Below, piece by piece: positions 25,381-37,076 of a DNA stretch of 64,000 nucleotides. The stretch's first letter is position 1, and each line of letters opens with the position of its first letter. The notes beneath the pieces were generated by a model. That model was given only the letters and a program-made list of their open reading frames with translations, had not been told where the DNA came from and did not search any database. This DNA comes from Melanocharis versteri (Eukaryota; Chordata; Aves; Passeriformes; Melanocharitidae). The stretch spans positions 248,001 through 312,000 of the forward strand of contig VZTG01000395.1 in the NCBI GenBank assembly GCA_013397845.1. The letters are read 5' to 3'. A program made the translations under genes and the position numbers.

Positions 25381-28300
25381 ATTCTAAGCAAGGGAAACAC
25401 GATCTGCAAGGTGGAATTTCCTGCCTGCTGCACAGACTTGCTTTATACATAGATTTTAATGCAGTGTTGAATAAAATTTCCTAAAGCCTCCGTTTCCTGA
25501 TCTCTTCTTTAAAAATTATATACATAAGAAGAAATCCAAGCTATCCAAAAGTTGTCACTGCAAAATTTGGAGCTTGTCTCTGTTATAATATCATTAGTCT
25601 ATCCAAAAAAACATAATGTGGAGCTGCTATCTTTACAAAGTCTAGAGGGTTTGTCAAAGAGCAGATCACAGCTGACCCTGCTATGAAGTTAAAGCAAAAG
25701 TGCTCTCCTAACAAGAGATATTGAAATGGGGGTGAGAAGAAGAGGTTTGCAGTTTAGGTAAGGAAACTGCAGAGTGCAGGAGCAGCCTGGCCAACTGAGA
25801 AGACCTAAAATAAGCTTGTCAGTTGGGAAGGGGACTGTACTTCACTGGTATGTCCTTGTGTGAAAAAAGAGGTTTCCCTGAGCTTGGATGATCTTGAACA
25901 GGGTTATTCATTCATGGCAGAGTGTGCATGACCAGACCTGTACATTTGCCAGCAACTGTTTTTAAACCAATTTTCTTAATAAATAATTCACTGACATTGA
26001 AACTCTCCTCAAGAACGTAGCAATAGTGATGCAAGTCATCAGGAGTCATGTGCCAGTTTTGGGATCGTATTTCTGGATGAAATTTTAGGGAGTGAGACTC
26101 CTGAATATGGTTAGCCAGTGTAAAGAGCATTTTCTGAGATATATAAGAACAAGATCACCAAATCCAGAGGGAAATTTGAAGTTAAGCTTCTGTGTCACAT
26201 AAAATTGAAATATTTGCCAATATGGGAATTACTCTCTTGAGGAAAAATTGTGCAGAAGTGGTTTTTGGTCCAGTCTAAACCAGGACATTGAAAAAAAAAA
26301 TACAAGTTTGAGACACACAGGGAGCTGTTTTTCTACTCAGTTCAGCTGTATATAGATGTCACTGATGCGCTGCCAGCACATCCTATGGAGGCTGCATGTG
26401 AAAAGCATCCTTCTACTAGTCTTTCTAAATAAACAGAAGCAAATGATGAGATTTCATATTTTAGAAAAACTTCAAGGGCTGTTTCCTTATTCTTCCTTTC
26501 CCCCTAGAAGTTATTAAAGCCTAAAGCAGTAGAGCTGGGCAGAGCACTGTGGCTCAGCCCAGCAAGTACCTTCTTATATGCTCCAAGTTCTATGCAAGGC
26601 TGGCAGAAACACTTCTTGAATCCCTCTGTAGCTTGTATAGTACCCAAGTGCATTTTTTTTTCATTGCAAGATTGATATAAACTCTTGATTAAACAAACAC
26701 TTGTGCAAAAGAGAAGTGGAAAGCTGCTATTTAAGAGGAAAATGAATGGCCTATAAAGGTTTCTATTGAAATGTATGTGGCTCTGGGTATTACTTTTTTA
26801 AAAGGAAAGGTAAAATGAAATTTTACACATATTTTTAGATGCTCCCATGAATTAATGTCCAAGTGTAAGACCAAGGTGTTAACAGCCACAAAACAGAAGA
26901 GCTGTTTGCACCCTTGGGAAGCTGACATGGTCTATGGTACCTTCCTCAGAACAAAGGAGTGGGTTTGGGTTTGTTAAATACTTTTATTCAAAAACATAAA
27001 TGAGTGAACCTTTTAAAAGAAAACAACTCAGCAAAATAGCAAACTAACTTTCCTCACAGGGCAACAGGAAAATGGCTGCTTTAATAACAAGCAAACATAA
27101 ACCACTTATTATGCTCTTTCATGTCTTTATATTGTTTCTGAATGCCAAAAATTACTTAAAAACTGTTTCCTGAAGTAAAAGAAAATGTGGCATCAGAAGC
27201 ATCATTCTCATTTCTGCTAAAAGCAGCAGCTGCTGGCATGCTGTTGGCACTTCTAAAATTTATGTTCAGTTCAGTTGATAGCACTGAGGAAAAGGATGTA
27301 TTTTCAAATAGTAAGGGAGAAAATGTTAGTGCTACTGTTGTTTATGAGTCTCACAAACAGTGGTTAGTGGAAGTTGTCTGTGTGCTGCCTTGGCTTGTTA
27401 TTGCCACTGGGAGGCTGTGGTATAACTGTGTGTTGGGAGAAGGATTACTCCAAACCATAATGGATCCCTGGTGGAAAGTTGGACATTAGGTAAGGAATGA
27501 GAATTGGGCTCCAAATATGTAACAGAGAGAGCTTAGATCATAAACAGTATATAACCAGTGCAAACACTAGAAATGAAAGAATATTAAAAATTTAAAAAAT
27601 AAAGAAAAAATATTATTCCATCTGTATAAAGCTGAGCTCAATAACAGTAATAAGAAGGCATTCTGTATTAGAGCATTTTGTACACTGGTTTTATAGAAGA
27701 GTTACTTGTTTGTTCTCTGGTTAGTTCTTCTGGATGTTTGGTTTGCTTAGTTTGATTCTTTAGGACAGGATTTATGGGATTTATTGCCCCAGCATCAGAA
27801 TTCCCTGGAGGTGAAGAAAGGGAGACACTGAATCCCCTGTTAGAACCGGAAGGATTGTTAATATTGTCCACTTCCCATTGGTAATGCTTCTGCCTGCCAA
27901 ACAAGAGATCCCCTGAGTCATGCCTTTGGATAAGACAGTAGAACGCGGAGAAATAATAGTTTTGTTTCTAGCTCTGGATCCTGGAGCATCACTGTGCTGT
28001 TGTGCTCCCCAGGGACTGCTGTGGAGCAGAGCAATGTCGTGCAACCATCAGCCTCCACCACTGCAGGAGGACTGCTCACTTCCAAACCATTCGGAACTGC
28101 TTTTTCCTCAGCTTATTTCCTTAGTAAATTAAATTGTAATTGTGGTTTACAGATGGATGGCAGCACTTACATTTGCCTGCTTGCATTCATAACTAAATGT
28201 TGGTTCAGTGATAGGGCTGTGGCTGGGCAGCAAGCAAGAAACTGTCTTCCTCCTGTATCCTGGATCCTCATTCTGGGGAAAGTGAAACCTCTGCAGTAGG

Positions 28301-30639
28301 GACTGGATTAACCAAAGGCATCCAAACCTGAGCAGGGAGAAGCCTGCAGTAATGGGGAATGTCCCTGTCCTTTGACCTGCCTGCAGTGCAACATGAAATT
28401 CCTGAGAAGAACAGGGAGCACTGTCTCCACTGCAGAGGTGACAGAGAGAAACTATTCCTATGGGCCAGGAAGGGACTGGGTAATTTATTGCAGCTTTGGA
28501 AACTACTAGAAACTGATGGATGGAGCAAAGACTGGAGAGAAGGAGCTCTTCTCCCGGTAGCTGGAGAGGACTCTTATTTTTGAGTCTTGTAATTTCTTTT
28601 GCTGAATATCCCAGGTCTCAAGGGTTGTTTGTGGTCTTAAAACCTGGATGTACCTTTGGTACATCTTTAGTACCTGGATGTCCTCTTGGGTGCCCTCTGG
28701 CAAGTCCAACCAGAGGACACACCACAGCATCACTTAAACAGGAATCACTTCCAACAGGTTAGAGCAAGGCATCACCTGTCAGCCAGATGTAGGACCGGTA
28801 ACAGAGGAGTGTGCTGCTTTTTTTTTTTTTTTAAGCAACAACAAGCCTTCTCCAAAGTCTTTTTAAATGTAGATGTAGACCATTTCTAAGTAGATTAACA
28901 CACAAACACAAGTTTGGGTGGCTTTAAGACCCTGCTGTTCATCTGGACAAAGCTCATGGAGAAAAGATCTGAGGGAAAGGAGCAGTTAAACATGCAAGCT
29001 GATATTTAGCTTACTTAATAAAACTGAGCCCAGAAAAAAGTGGAAAGTAACTATTAGATACAGGAAGACCTGGTGAGGAAGGAAATCACCTGCTCCTTGG
29101 GAAAGATAGCTGTTGTTTTATGCATTGTGTTTTATTTTGGGCTTTGTTGATTTCACTGTTATGTAGCATTTGGATGAAGACTTTGAAAGGACTAAAGCAG
29201 TGATGTTTAACCTTTCCAGGGAGATTCAGAGAAGCTCACAATCTGGAGAGACTATTCCTGCAGTAGCAGGAGCTGTGTTACCCTTCAAAAACTGAATTTA
29301 TAAGCCCAGAAAGAACAGAAAACTGTGGCTTGGAGAGATCAATAGAAAATTAGGTCACCATGAATAAAGTTCTCAAAAGTTTCCAGTTCTCACTTGCTCG
29401 AACCCCTCACTTGCCTGAGGCCTACTCCATCAGCATTTTCTCAGGATGGTGAAGCTATGGGCAGCATACTGTAAGACAGTTCTGCTGTGATTAAATGTAA
29501 GGAAATACAGGGCTGTTGGTTGTCAAGGCACTGCTGGTATTTTAATTTGAAGTGTCACTCAGACTCCTTGAGTGCCTTTGCATTGATATTGAATAAATTG
29601 GAGAGGAATGAGTTTTGAGAACAGGAGAAATTGCCCAGTGCGCTGGAAGAGGAAAGATTTCAGAAGCAGGAATTGGGTTTAGAGGACCCGGCCTGGCCTT
29701 GCTACCCCGAGCAGATTTACCTGTCTGCAATGTTCCTCCACCCTCAGCTCCCTAAAACTGTCCTTGTTGCACCAATGCAATTGCCTGTGCAAGGACTGGC
29801 ACAGTTTGATTCCCAATGAATTACATAAAAACTGATTTAATGAAGTGTCCCTTGATCTTACGTGTATTACTAAGGCAGGGTTTTTCCACTTGCCTGGGGC
29901 CTTCTGAAAGGGCTCAATTGCTTTTCCACCTGAATTCTTTTCTAGCTTATTCTCCTAGCATTGGTTTCTAATGAACCTTCGACATTTATCCTCATATCTT
30001 TCCATCCTCGAATTCCTAACTTCCTCTCTTTCCTGCAGTGAAATTTTATCATTTTCTTTATGAGGTAAAAGAAGGAAAAAAAAAAAAGAAAAAAAAAAGG
30101 GAGAAATGCTCCAAGAGCTAGCAGCTTCTTCTAATTCTTTCTATTATGACAATATGACAGATTCTTGCACTTCCCTGGCTCCCAGTGGAAATACCAGGCT
30201 CTGAGGAGACAGGAAGTGGGGTATAAAGACAGAAGGCATTTACTCTTAGCAGTGATTTTTCTAATGAGAGTTTTTAGTGGTGACATTAACAAACTGTTCT
30301 CCTGAAGAATTTCCTGGGGGCTTCAGTGTCACTACATGCAGCATCAGCTAGGTGACAAGCTCTCACCGCCACCCCACTCACTGCAGAAGCAGCATCCTCA
30401 GCAGGAGTGGTTCTGCACTCTCATTTTTGGCAGACAGATAGTGAATGCTGAGTGAAGTGAGCAGCACAACAGCTTTCTTATAGGTGTTTGTTTACATCTT
30501 TTACTTGTTATTTTCAGTGCGTTTTTTCATTTAAAAAGAAAGAAAGAAAAAAGAACAGCTTCATATTAAGAGATTTAAACATTTTTGCAGAGCTAAATTA
30601 AACTTCTAAGTCCGTACTCTAGACAGTTAAGCCTTGCAA
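25381..30639. other. Unique noncoding sequence
   Basis: About 5.3 kb without a supported gene or mobile element. The 100-codon frame at 27187-27489 has hydrophobic stretches but no recognisable family. 27900-28800 has many short overlapping frames on both strands without domains. Homopolymers include T15 at 28818-28832 and an A-rich tract at 30076-30098. Confidence 0.6.
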
Positions 30640-30706
30640 TAGGTAAGATGAAGTGTAGAGAAGTCAAGGGATTAATCCAAGGTCGGTGACGGAGTCAGAA
30701 GCAGCC
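30640..30706 (+). repeat. Possible MIR-like ancient SINE remnant
   Basis: 'gatgaagtgtagagaagtca', 'taatccaaggtcggtgac' and 'ggagtcagaagca' follow the order of the conserved part of MIR-type SINEs ('gaaactgaggcacagagaag .. cttgcccaaggtcac .. gagtcagtggca'). Diverged; low certainty. Confidence 0.35.
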
Positions 30707-31589
30707 CCCAGGGGGTTCACTCCACTCCTCTGCTGGTGGTAAATCATTGACAGTAATTCCAGTCTGGCCAGCAGATTTCCCCCAGTCTGAGACCCGGGAG
30801 AACAGGGAACTGGCTTTGAATCTCAGCCATCTTTGTCCAGTCAGCAGAAAGCCTTTAGCTCCTGATGATAATTGCTTTATGTATTTAATTATCATAACCT
30901 TTATTTATCACAACAACTAGGATAATGCTGATTAGGTTGAGAAAGCACAAAGAGAAGCAAGAAAAGTCAATGCATATAAAGAATAGCTGGCTGTGGAAAT
31001 GGGCCAACAGTGTCAATCTACCTGCCTGAAACCTCTTTGTAGGAACTGCATCAGGAAAACAAATATCTAAATAAAAAGATGCCAGGTTCAGATACTTGGA
31101 AAACCTGTTTGTAAAAACCAAGGGCCCCGTGAATTCATCATAAATCCTCTCACAACAGTCTGTGGTCTGTCCATTTGTGAAATCAGCTAAACAGTCTGCA
31201 TCCTTACACGGGTGCATAGATCTTGCACAGACCCACCACAGGAGCAGCCTCTCGAGGGTGTCCAAGCTTGCCCTGGGGACTCGGGCACAGGCACACACTG
31301 GAGTCCTGCAGGAGATGATATTGTGGCTAGTCCTTGGCACTTGAATTTTGGGAGCTATCTATAATTTGAATTGTGGTATGTTTTTTTGGTTGTTTTTTTG
31401 GTTTTTTTTTTTTTTTGAAAGAGTTTCCAAGTTCTATTTTGCTTTCTACCCCAATCTTGGAAGTATCAGACCTCCAAAGTCTGAGAAACCCATTTTCCAT
31501 CTTGCTTGCTTGTGATGCTTATTATAAACCATGCATTAACAAGTGATTAAAATTGCACTACAGCAAGTATGTAAGTGTAAATCTGAATG
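30707..31589. other. Unique noncoding sequence
   Basis: A 151-codon minus-strand frame (30885-31340) is present, but it has a Cys/Phe/Leu-rich composition, no domain and an overlapping sense frame, so I do not call it a gene. Ends in a T-rich tract with T15 at 31402-31416. Confidence 0.55.
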
Positions 31590-31960
31590 ATGCATGATTA
31601 CTGTGAGCCAGCAGACATGTAGAAATAATTGGCCTTTAAAGTTCATTAGTCAGTTTTATTACAAATAGTGCATTTGCATGATGTTTGTAAATTTATGCAC
31701 CAGCGGCCAAAAGTGATGACAGCATTCCACTGACTAGGCAAAGCAATTACAAAAAGCACATCCATTATTTGAAATGTCTATGCAAAACACTTGTTTTAAT
31801 AATTGGTCATAGTGTTTCAATCCTTGGAGTGAGAGCTGCTAAACTCTTTAGTTACAGCAAGCCAGATAAAGTGCCCCAACATGCTGAATGATTGCTTCCA
31901 AATTGTTTTTATTGTTGATTCACCCCCACTCTCAGTATGTCTGAATTAGAAGTACAGAGC
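31590..31960. promoter_or_regulatory. Candidate conserved noncoding element
   Basis: A repeat-free, CpG-poor stretch crowded with developmental-type motifs: a perfect POU/octamer site ATTTGCAT (31672-31679), a second partial octamer ATGCAAAA (31780-31787), several TAAT/ATTA cores, and an inverted CCAAT ('attggtca', about 31803-31810). There is no open frame of note. The texture resembles vertebrate enhancers, but conservation itself is not visible from one sequence. Confidence 0.35.
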
Positions 31961-33321
31961 TTCTGAATGGGATGCTGTTAGATTTACATTTTCCTTTAGT
32001 GGCTGAAGAGCCTCTCTGTGACTGTCGCAGAGGATTTAGCTATATACTGTTGTTCTCTATACTTGAATCCAATGAAAACTGAAAGATAATTGGGGAGATT
32101 GTAGAGGTTATAGTGTTATTAGTACTGATCTGTTCCTCTCTGGGCGTGATGAGAAGTGTAGTAGTGGAGGTAAAGAGGAAAACAGTTTGAGGAATAACAT
32201 GGATTAGTTAGTGAGAGAAGCTAAACCCCATCTCCCAAGTATCTTCTTAGCTATTACTGCTGTTTTTAATCTAGCACACCTACTTTTGAAATTCTAGAAA
32301 GTGACCAGAAATTTCCTGGTCACTTAAAATTTAAAGAGGAGATTAGGGTCTATGTGCGATTACGCTGAAGTGCTGCATGTCCGAGCTGCCTCCAGATAAG
32401 CACAGCTTCAGCCTCTTTCTCATTTCCAGGTTATCTGTGATTCCCAGCTAAGGAGCCACACACTTTGGGATACCAGAACTGATACATTACTGTCAGCTTC
32501 AATGTGTTTCCTAATCACTTGCTCATCTCAGCACCAGTGTAAGACAATTAACACACCATATGCTGCGCTCTCCATTAGCCAGTGCATCTGACAGTGCTCT
32601 GGAATGCTGTGTCTGACACAGCTCTTTATGTGCTCGTGCACAGCTGCATTAATAAAATCTGAGGAGGCAGGTGTGTGTATGTGCATATATAGATGTACGC
32701 AGGCGTGCACGGAAGCTCAGTTATAGAAATGGTAAACACTCACAGCAGGAACAAACCCATGACGGGTGAACCGTAAATGGTTCAGTTGAGAGAAACTTAT
32801 AAAGACTTGAAGGGTTTTTTGAAAGCAGATTATATGTTCCTAAGATTTCCATTATTTCCCTAGAACGGAAAAAAAATCTGGCACTAGGTTAAAGATCTAG
32901 TAGCATTCTGCTCTGTGAAGAGAATATCTCACATTATCAAATCAAATACAGCCCTTCCAGTTAAATTGCTTCATTGCTTATATTCATTAAATTTTGAACT
33001 TTAACACAGAAAACTTCCAACAGCTGGAAACCCGAATCTCAAGAGCAAATTCCTAGATTTGTTATATTAGCAAAAGTATGGGAGATACTGGTCTGTGCTA
33101 CATTTTGTTCCCTCCTTACCATGCCCTTCACAGCTTAATTTTCAGGTAGAGTGTAACAGGTAATAGTTGTGCAAGGCATAAGTGCCACCTGGCTACCCTG
33201 CAAAGCACTCATCCAACCAAGTGGGTAAAGTGCTGTTGGCACCCAAAAAGCTACTTTTGTTACTTGAAGTTCTCATCTTTAAAGTAGTCTCTTGTCCATT
33301 GGTGCCTTGACTAATGAAGAT
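31961..33321. other. Unique noncoding sequence
   Basis: No supported gene. It contains the hairpin at 32299-32325 and an alternating purine-pyrimidine stretch near 32670-32710. Confidence 0.6.
32299..32325. repeat. 27-nt perfect inverted repeat
   Basis: AAGTGACCAG and CTGGTCACTT are perfectly complementary 10-bp arms around a 7-base loop. No extension is seen. A terminator role is not meaningful in this context; it may be a dimeric protein site or chance. Confidence 0.75.
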
Positions 33322-33516
33322 GTTAGAAAGAAATTCTTTACTCAGACAGTGGAACAGTTTCTCCAGAGCAATTCCGGATGCCCCATCCCTGGAAGTGTTC
33401 AAGGCCAGGTTCAATGGGATTTTGAAGGAGATCTCTGTGCCCATGGCAGACGGCTTGGAACTTGAGGATCTTTAAGGTCCTTTCTAACCGTAACCATCCT
33501 GTGGTTCTGTGATTCC
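33322..33516 (+). mobile_element. CR1 LINE 3'-end fragment, sense, about 195 bp
   Basis: Clear sense-orientation CR1 terminus: 'gaaagaaattctttact', 'agtggaacagtttctccaga', 'ggatgccccatccctgga', 'gtgttcaaggccaggtt', 'gtgcccatggcaga', 'gatctttaaggtcctttct' and a decayed tail 'gtggttctgtgattcc'. This is the terminal coding end plus 3' UTR of CR1. The frames on the minus strand here (65-83 codons) are antisense CR1 noise. It is the best preserved CR1 3' end in the window. Confidence 0.95.
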
Positions 33517-34934
33517 AAGGCACTCTGCAGTGCATGCTGCAGTGGCTCTCCCAGCATCATGGGCACTTCCATGTCCATGTCACCTTCTGAGCTGTGTTTT
33601 ATGTTTCCATTTACCCTATAAAGAACCAGTAGGATTTTTTTTGCTTTCTGAGAAAATGGGTTAGGAGTATCTGAAACCAGAGGTGCTTTTAGTTTGTCAA
33701 ATTAGCCAAAACTAAGCTCACTTAAGGTTAAGAGTGGTATATTTAAAAAGAAAAATAAATAAACAGAAACTCCCTTCAGGATATCCCATGGGAAGTCACT
33801 TTTCAGTACAAGGGTGAACTTTTCAGTCTAAGTGTCATCCTGATCTTCTCAAGTTTTCTTCCTAGTCCAGCTACTGCTTAGTCACAAATGCTCCAAGTGA
33901 CAAATGGGGTCTCAGTGCCCCATGTATAGAAGTGATGGAAGTGTCCCGGGCTGAGTGATCCAGTACTGACAGATCACAGTGTGGGCAGCTGCACTGTGCT
34001 GCCTGCAGCGCCTTTTGGATAAGCAGTCTTGATAAACTGATGTTTAAATTTGACGACCATTCATTTAATAACTAGGTGGGGTACAGAAAATGAATACTGT
34101 CTCTTTGCAAAAGGAAACACTTTACTTGGGCATGAGCCACGACTGTTGTGGCTAAAGGATGACATTACATATTACTGTACATTTTGTGTTTTCACCACAA
34201 GGGAACAGATGAGCATCTGAACAAACACAAACACAGCTGAAAAACGCAGGCTCTCATTTCAGATGCTTCGAGTGTGTTCACTGGGTAATCATCAAAAGCA
34301 AGGAAAATCTTCTGCCTTTTTTACCTTACAAGGTTTTCCAGAAGCATGGAGTTGTTTTAATTGCATGGAGGCTCTTTTAGGAAAAGATTAGTATAGACAC
34401 TGTGAATCATTTTAAGCTGATTTTGAAGTCATCATCTCTTAAGTTACTAACAAAATTGCCCTTGCAAAATTGCTATGGCTGTTTGTCTTTTTGTCTCACT
34501 TTTATACTAGGCTGCTCCTCTCACTTAATTCCCTTGTGTAATAGGTGTTTTCTAATCTTGGCTTTTCAGTAGGGGGAAAAGACTGTTCTCCAGGTGAAGG
34601 ATTTTGTCTTGTGAAAGCACAATGAGCATCATAAACTCATTTGTTGCATAGATAAATTTTTATCAGGCTTGAATTGAATTGATTTTCTGCTGTGTAGATG
34701 ATTGTTTGGCCATTCTTCCTTTTTTCTTTTTTTTTTTTTTTTTGTGTTGTTTAGCATCCTCTGAAAATTATCTTCAAGTAATACAGCAGATATAAGAAGA
34801 AAAGAGAGATTAAAGGGACATGCTTTGTTATCCAAAGGTTAGACGGAATTTAGGACAATTTGTGAAGGCTACATTTTATCATGGGAACCTTTTATATACA
34901 CTGATCTATTTAAGAAGGTTTTTCATGGAACAGG
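33517..34934. other. Unique noncoding sequence with a T17 run
   Basis: No gene found. A 17-T homopolymer lies at 34727-34743; the poly-lysine frame read across it on the minus strand is spurious. Confidence 0.6.
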
Positions 34935-35410
34935 TGTCACGGTTTAAGAATGGCACTCCCCAGTTTAGTGATCCCCCCTTCCCAACTCTCCAAAACCACA
35001 TACCACCCACTTGCTTCCCCTGCTTTCTCCTTCCCCTTCCCACTCTGGGACTGGAGTTGAGAACTGGACACACAGAAAGGTGTAAATTACTGGTTGAGAT
35101 AAGAACAATTTACTGGAAACAGCAATGAGTTAAGAAAGCGAACAGTAACAGCAGCAATATTGATAACAGAAGTGTACAAAAAAAGAAGGTGATTTACATG
35201 CAAAACGGCCATTGAGCCTGACCAGACATGACACGATGGGGCCACAGCTGGTGGCACCTACTCTGATGGCTCCATCCACCACTCCTGTTCCCAAGTGGAA
35301 ATCACGCCCCTTCTTGGAATTTACAAGGAGTCCTTTTCCCCTTCCTCTGACTGTGACGTAAGATGATAACAGAACACCCCTTCCTGCTAATCTGGGCCTG
35401 AACTGGGACA
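34935..35410 (-). mobile_element. Solo LTR of an avian endogenous retrovirus, antisense
   Basis: The plus strand starts 'tgtcacggtttaa' and continues with 'ggttgagataagaacaattt', 'aacagcaatgag', 'aacagtaacagcagcaat' and 'aacagaagtgtac', then a GC-richer half ending 'gaactgggaca'. This order is that of the antisense form of a common avian LTR whose sense strand begins TGTCCTGGTTT and ends in AAACCATGACA. Terminal TG...CA is present. Flanking acagg (34930-34934) and acagc (35411-35415) could be a 5-bp target duplication with one mismatch. No second LTR or internal gag, pol or env remnant is nearby, so it is a solo LTR. The subfamily is not assigned. Confidence 0.72.
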
Positions 35411-36995
35411 ACAGCTCATACACTGTGCCAGTAACAACTTACTAGGTTTTGGTAGGATGTCCAGAAGGCAAAGCCAACACTTGTTAGTAGAAATATGAAT
35501 AATGAAGTGTCCCAATAAATCCTATTTTCTGTGAAATTTCTGTTTAGACCACTAGTTGTAGCATTCCTGATAGATTTGGGTACTGCATTTTCTGTTCAGG
35601 AGAAAAGCTTTTTCTCTTCATGCAGTGTTCAGCACACTTGATTTCCTGCCGTGTAATAACGACACCCTAAAATACCTCATTAATCTGGATGGATACTTAT
35701 CGTTCTCAGAGAACCATCTCTTTTCCAACCACAGCTAGCAAAGAAAAGACCTTCATTTACTGCTATCATCCCAGTTTAAAGGAGATTTTAATGTCTTCAC
35801 AGTTGTTCTATGAAGACTGTCGGGAATTTTCAAAGCTGTAAGCTGCTTTACCTTTACTTGTCAAATTGGAAATAAACACACAAATCTTTTTTAGTGAGTT
35901 CGTTGTGTCTATTTTCAAATAAAACCTTGGTATGTGCTACATTCCCAACCGCCTTAATCACAACTGTTGGGCAGGCGGTCACTGTGTGCTCTTGCCTGCA
36001 GCCTTTTTGGAGCATCACTCTGTGTGTCAGTTCACCACGTCCTGCCCAAGGCCGTTAGGTCAATTGATGGGACTGCCAGACCTAAAATAAAACAGCCACC
36101 CTGCAACTTGGCTTTTGTAGAGAAAACCAAAGCAAAGCCAACTTGGTTTTCTTTTCCTTAAAGACTTAATTTGAGGTGGGAGTCTGGGGAGAGGATTGCG
36201 GGTGGAAGGAGGAAGTGAAGGCACGTACATCCAAATCCAGAGCCTGGACCTTATGGGCATCTTGCACTAGGGAGAGCTTCTCTCTTCTTGGCAGGTCCAC
36301 CCCTGATCTCACTACAACCAAAGTCCAACGATATTTCAAGGTCATACCACACTACTCCATCCTGATGTTATACAGATTCTTTTTTTTTCTTTGATTGTAA
36401 ATGAACTTTTTTTATAGCGATTGCATACACACAAAAACCTCATGATTGTTTCAGATTTTTTCTTTTTAAATTCCTGCACTGATGTCCAGAAAACCCTATA
36501 GGAACAGAATGCAAACCTCTGGGCCTCACTCCAGACTGGCAGCCTGGTTATGAAGGGGAGAAGAAAAGGGTTTTTACAAACTTCAGTAAACAGTTACTTT
36601 AGTTCATAGTCTGAGTCTTGATTATTCACCCCACTGTGACTTACACTGTTTTCTGGGAGGGTTGTATTATATCCAGACTGAAGGCAGGAGGTTATGTTTC
36701 TGCTGAACTCAACAAAAGGTGGATTGTGCACTTGTAGTACAGTGTAGAATTTGGACCCATATGTTGAAACTGTTCTGGTCTCTAATTAAAGACTAGTATC
36801 TCTGCACTGCACACTGAGTTATTTTGAGGCAGTGAGAATGCCACAGCGGGGAGTGTACTTGGAGAGTTGGTACTGCAGGCCTTGTTACACCCTGCATTAA
36901 AGATATGTGAGTAACTGTGAAAGCTTCAACTTCACCTGAAACTGTTCCTTTCTGCTCCTTTATTCTTTTTTTTTTTTTAAGGACCGAAAACATCC
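35411..36995. other. Unique noncoding sequence
   Basis: No supported gene. The frames at 35967-36394 are short and overlap on both strands. A T13 run lies at 36966-36978. Confidence 0.6.
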
Positions 36996-37076
36996 CCCAC
37001 AAAACCAATCAAAACCACCAACAAAACCCCACAAAATAAAACAAAACAAAACAACAAAACAAACAAACAAACAAAA
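36996..37076. repeat. (CAAAA)n/(CAAA)n simple repeat
   Basis: A C/A-only tract, irregular at first and then passing from CAAAA pentamers to CAAA tetramers, with a T13 run just upstream at 36966-36978. It could be the remnant tail of a retroposed sequence, but no source element is recognisable. Confidence 0.85.

Noticed and set aside
30885..31340. 151-codon minus-strand frame
   Set aside because: Cys/Phe/Leu-rich composition without domain, overlapped by a sense frame; only marginally longer than chance.
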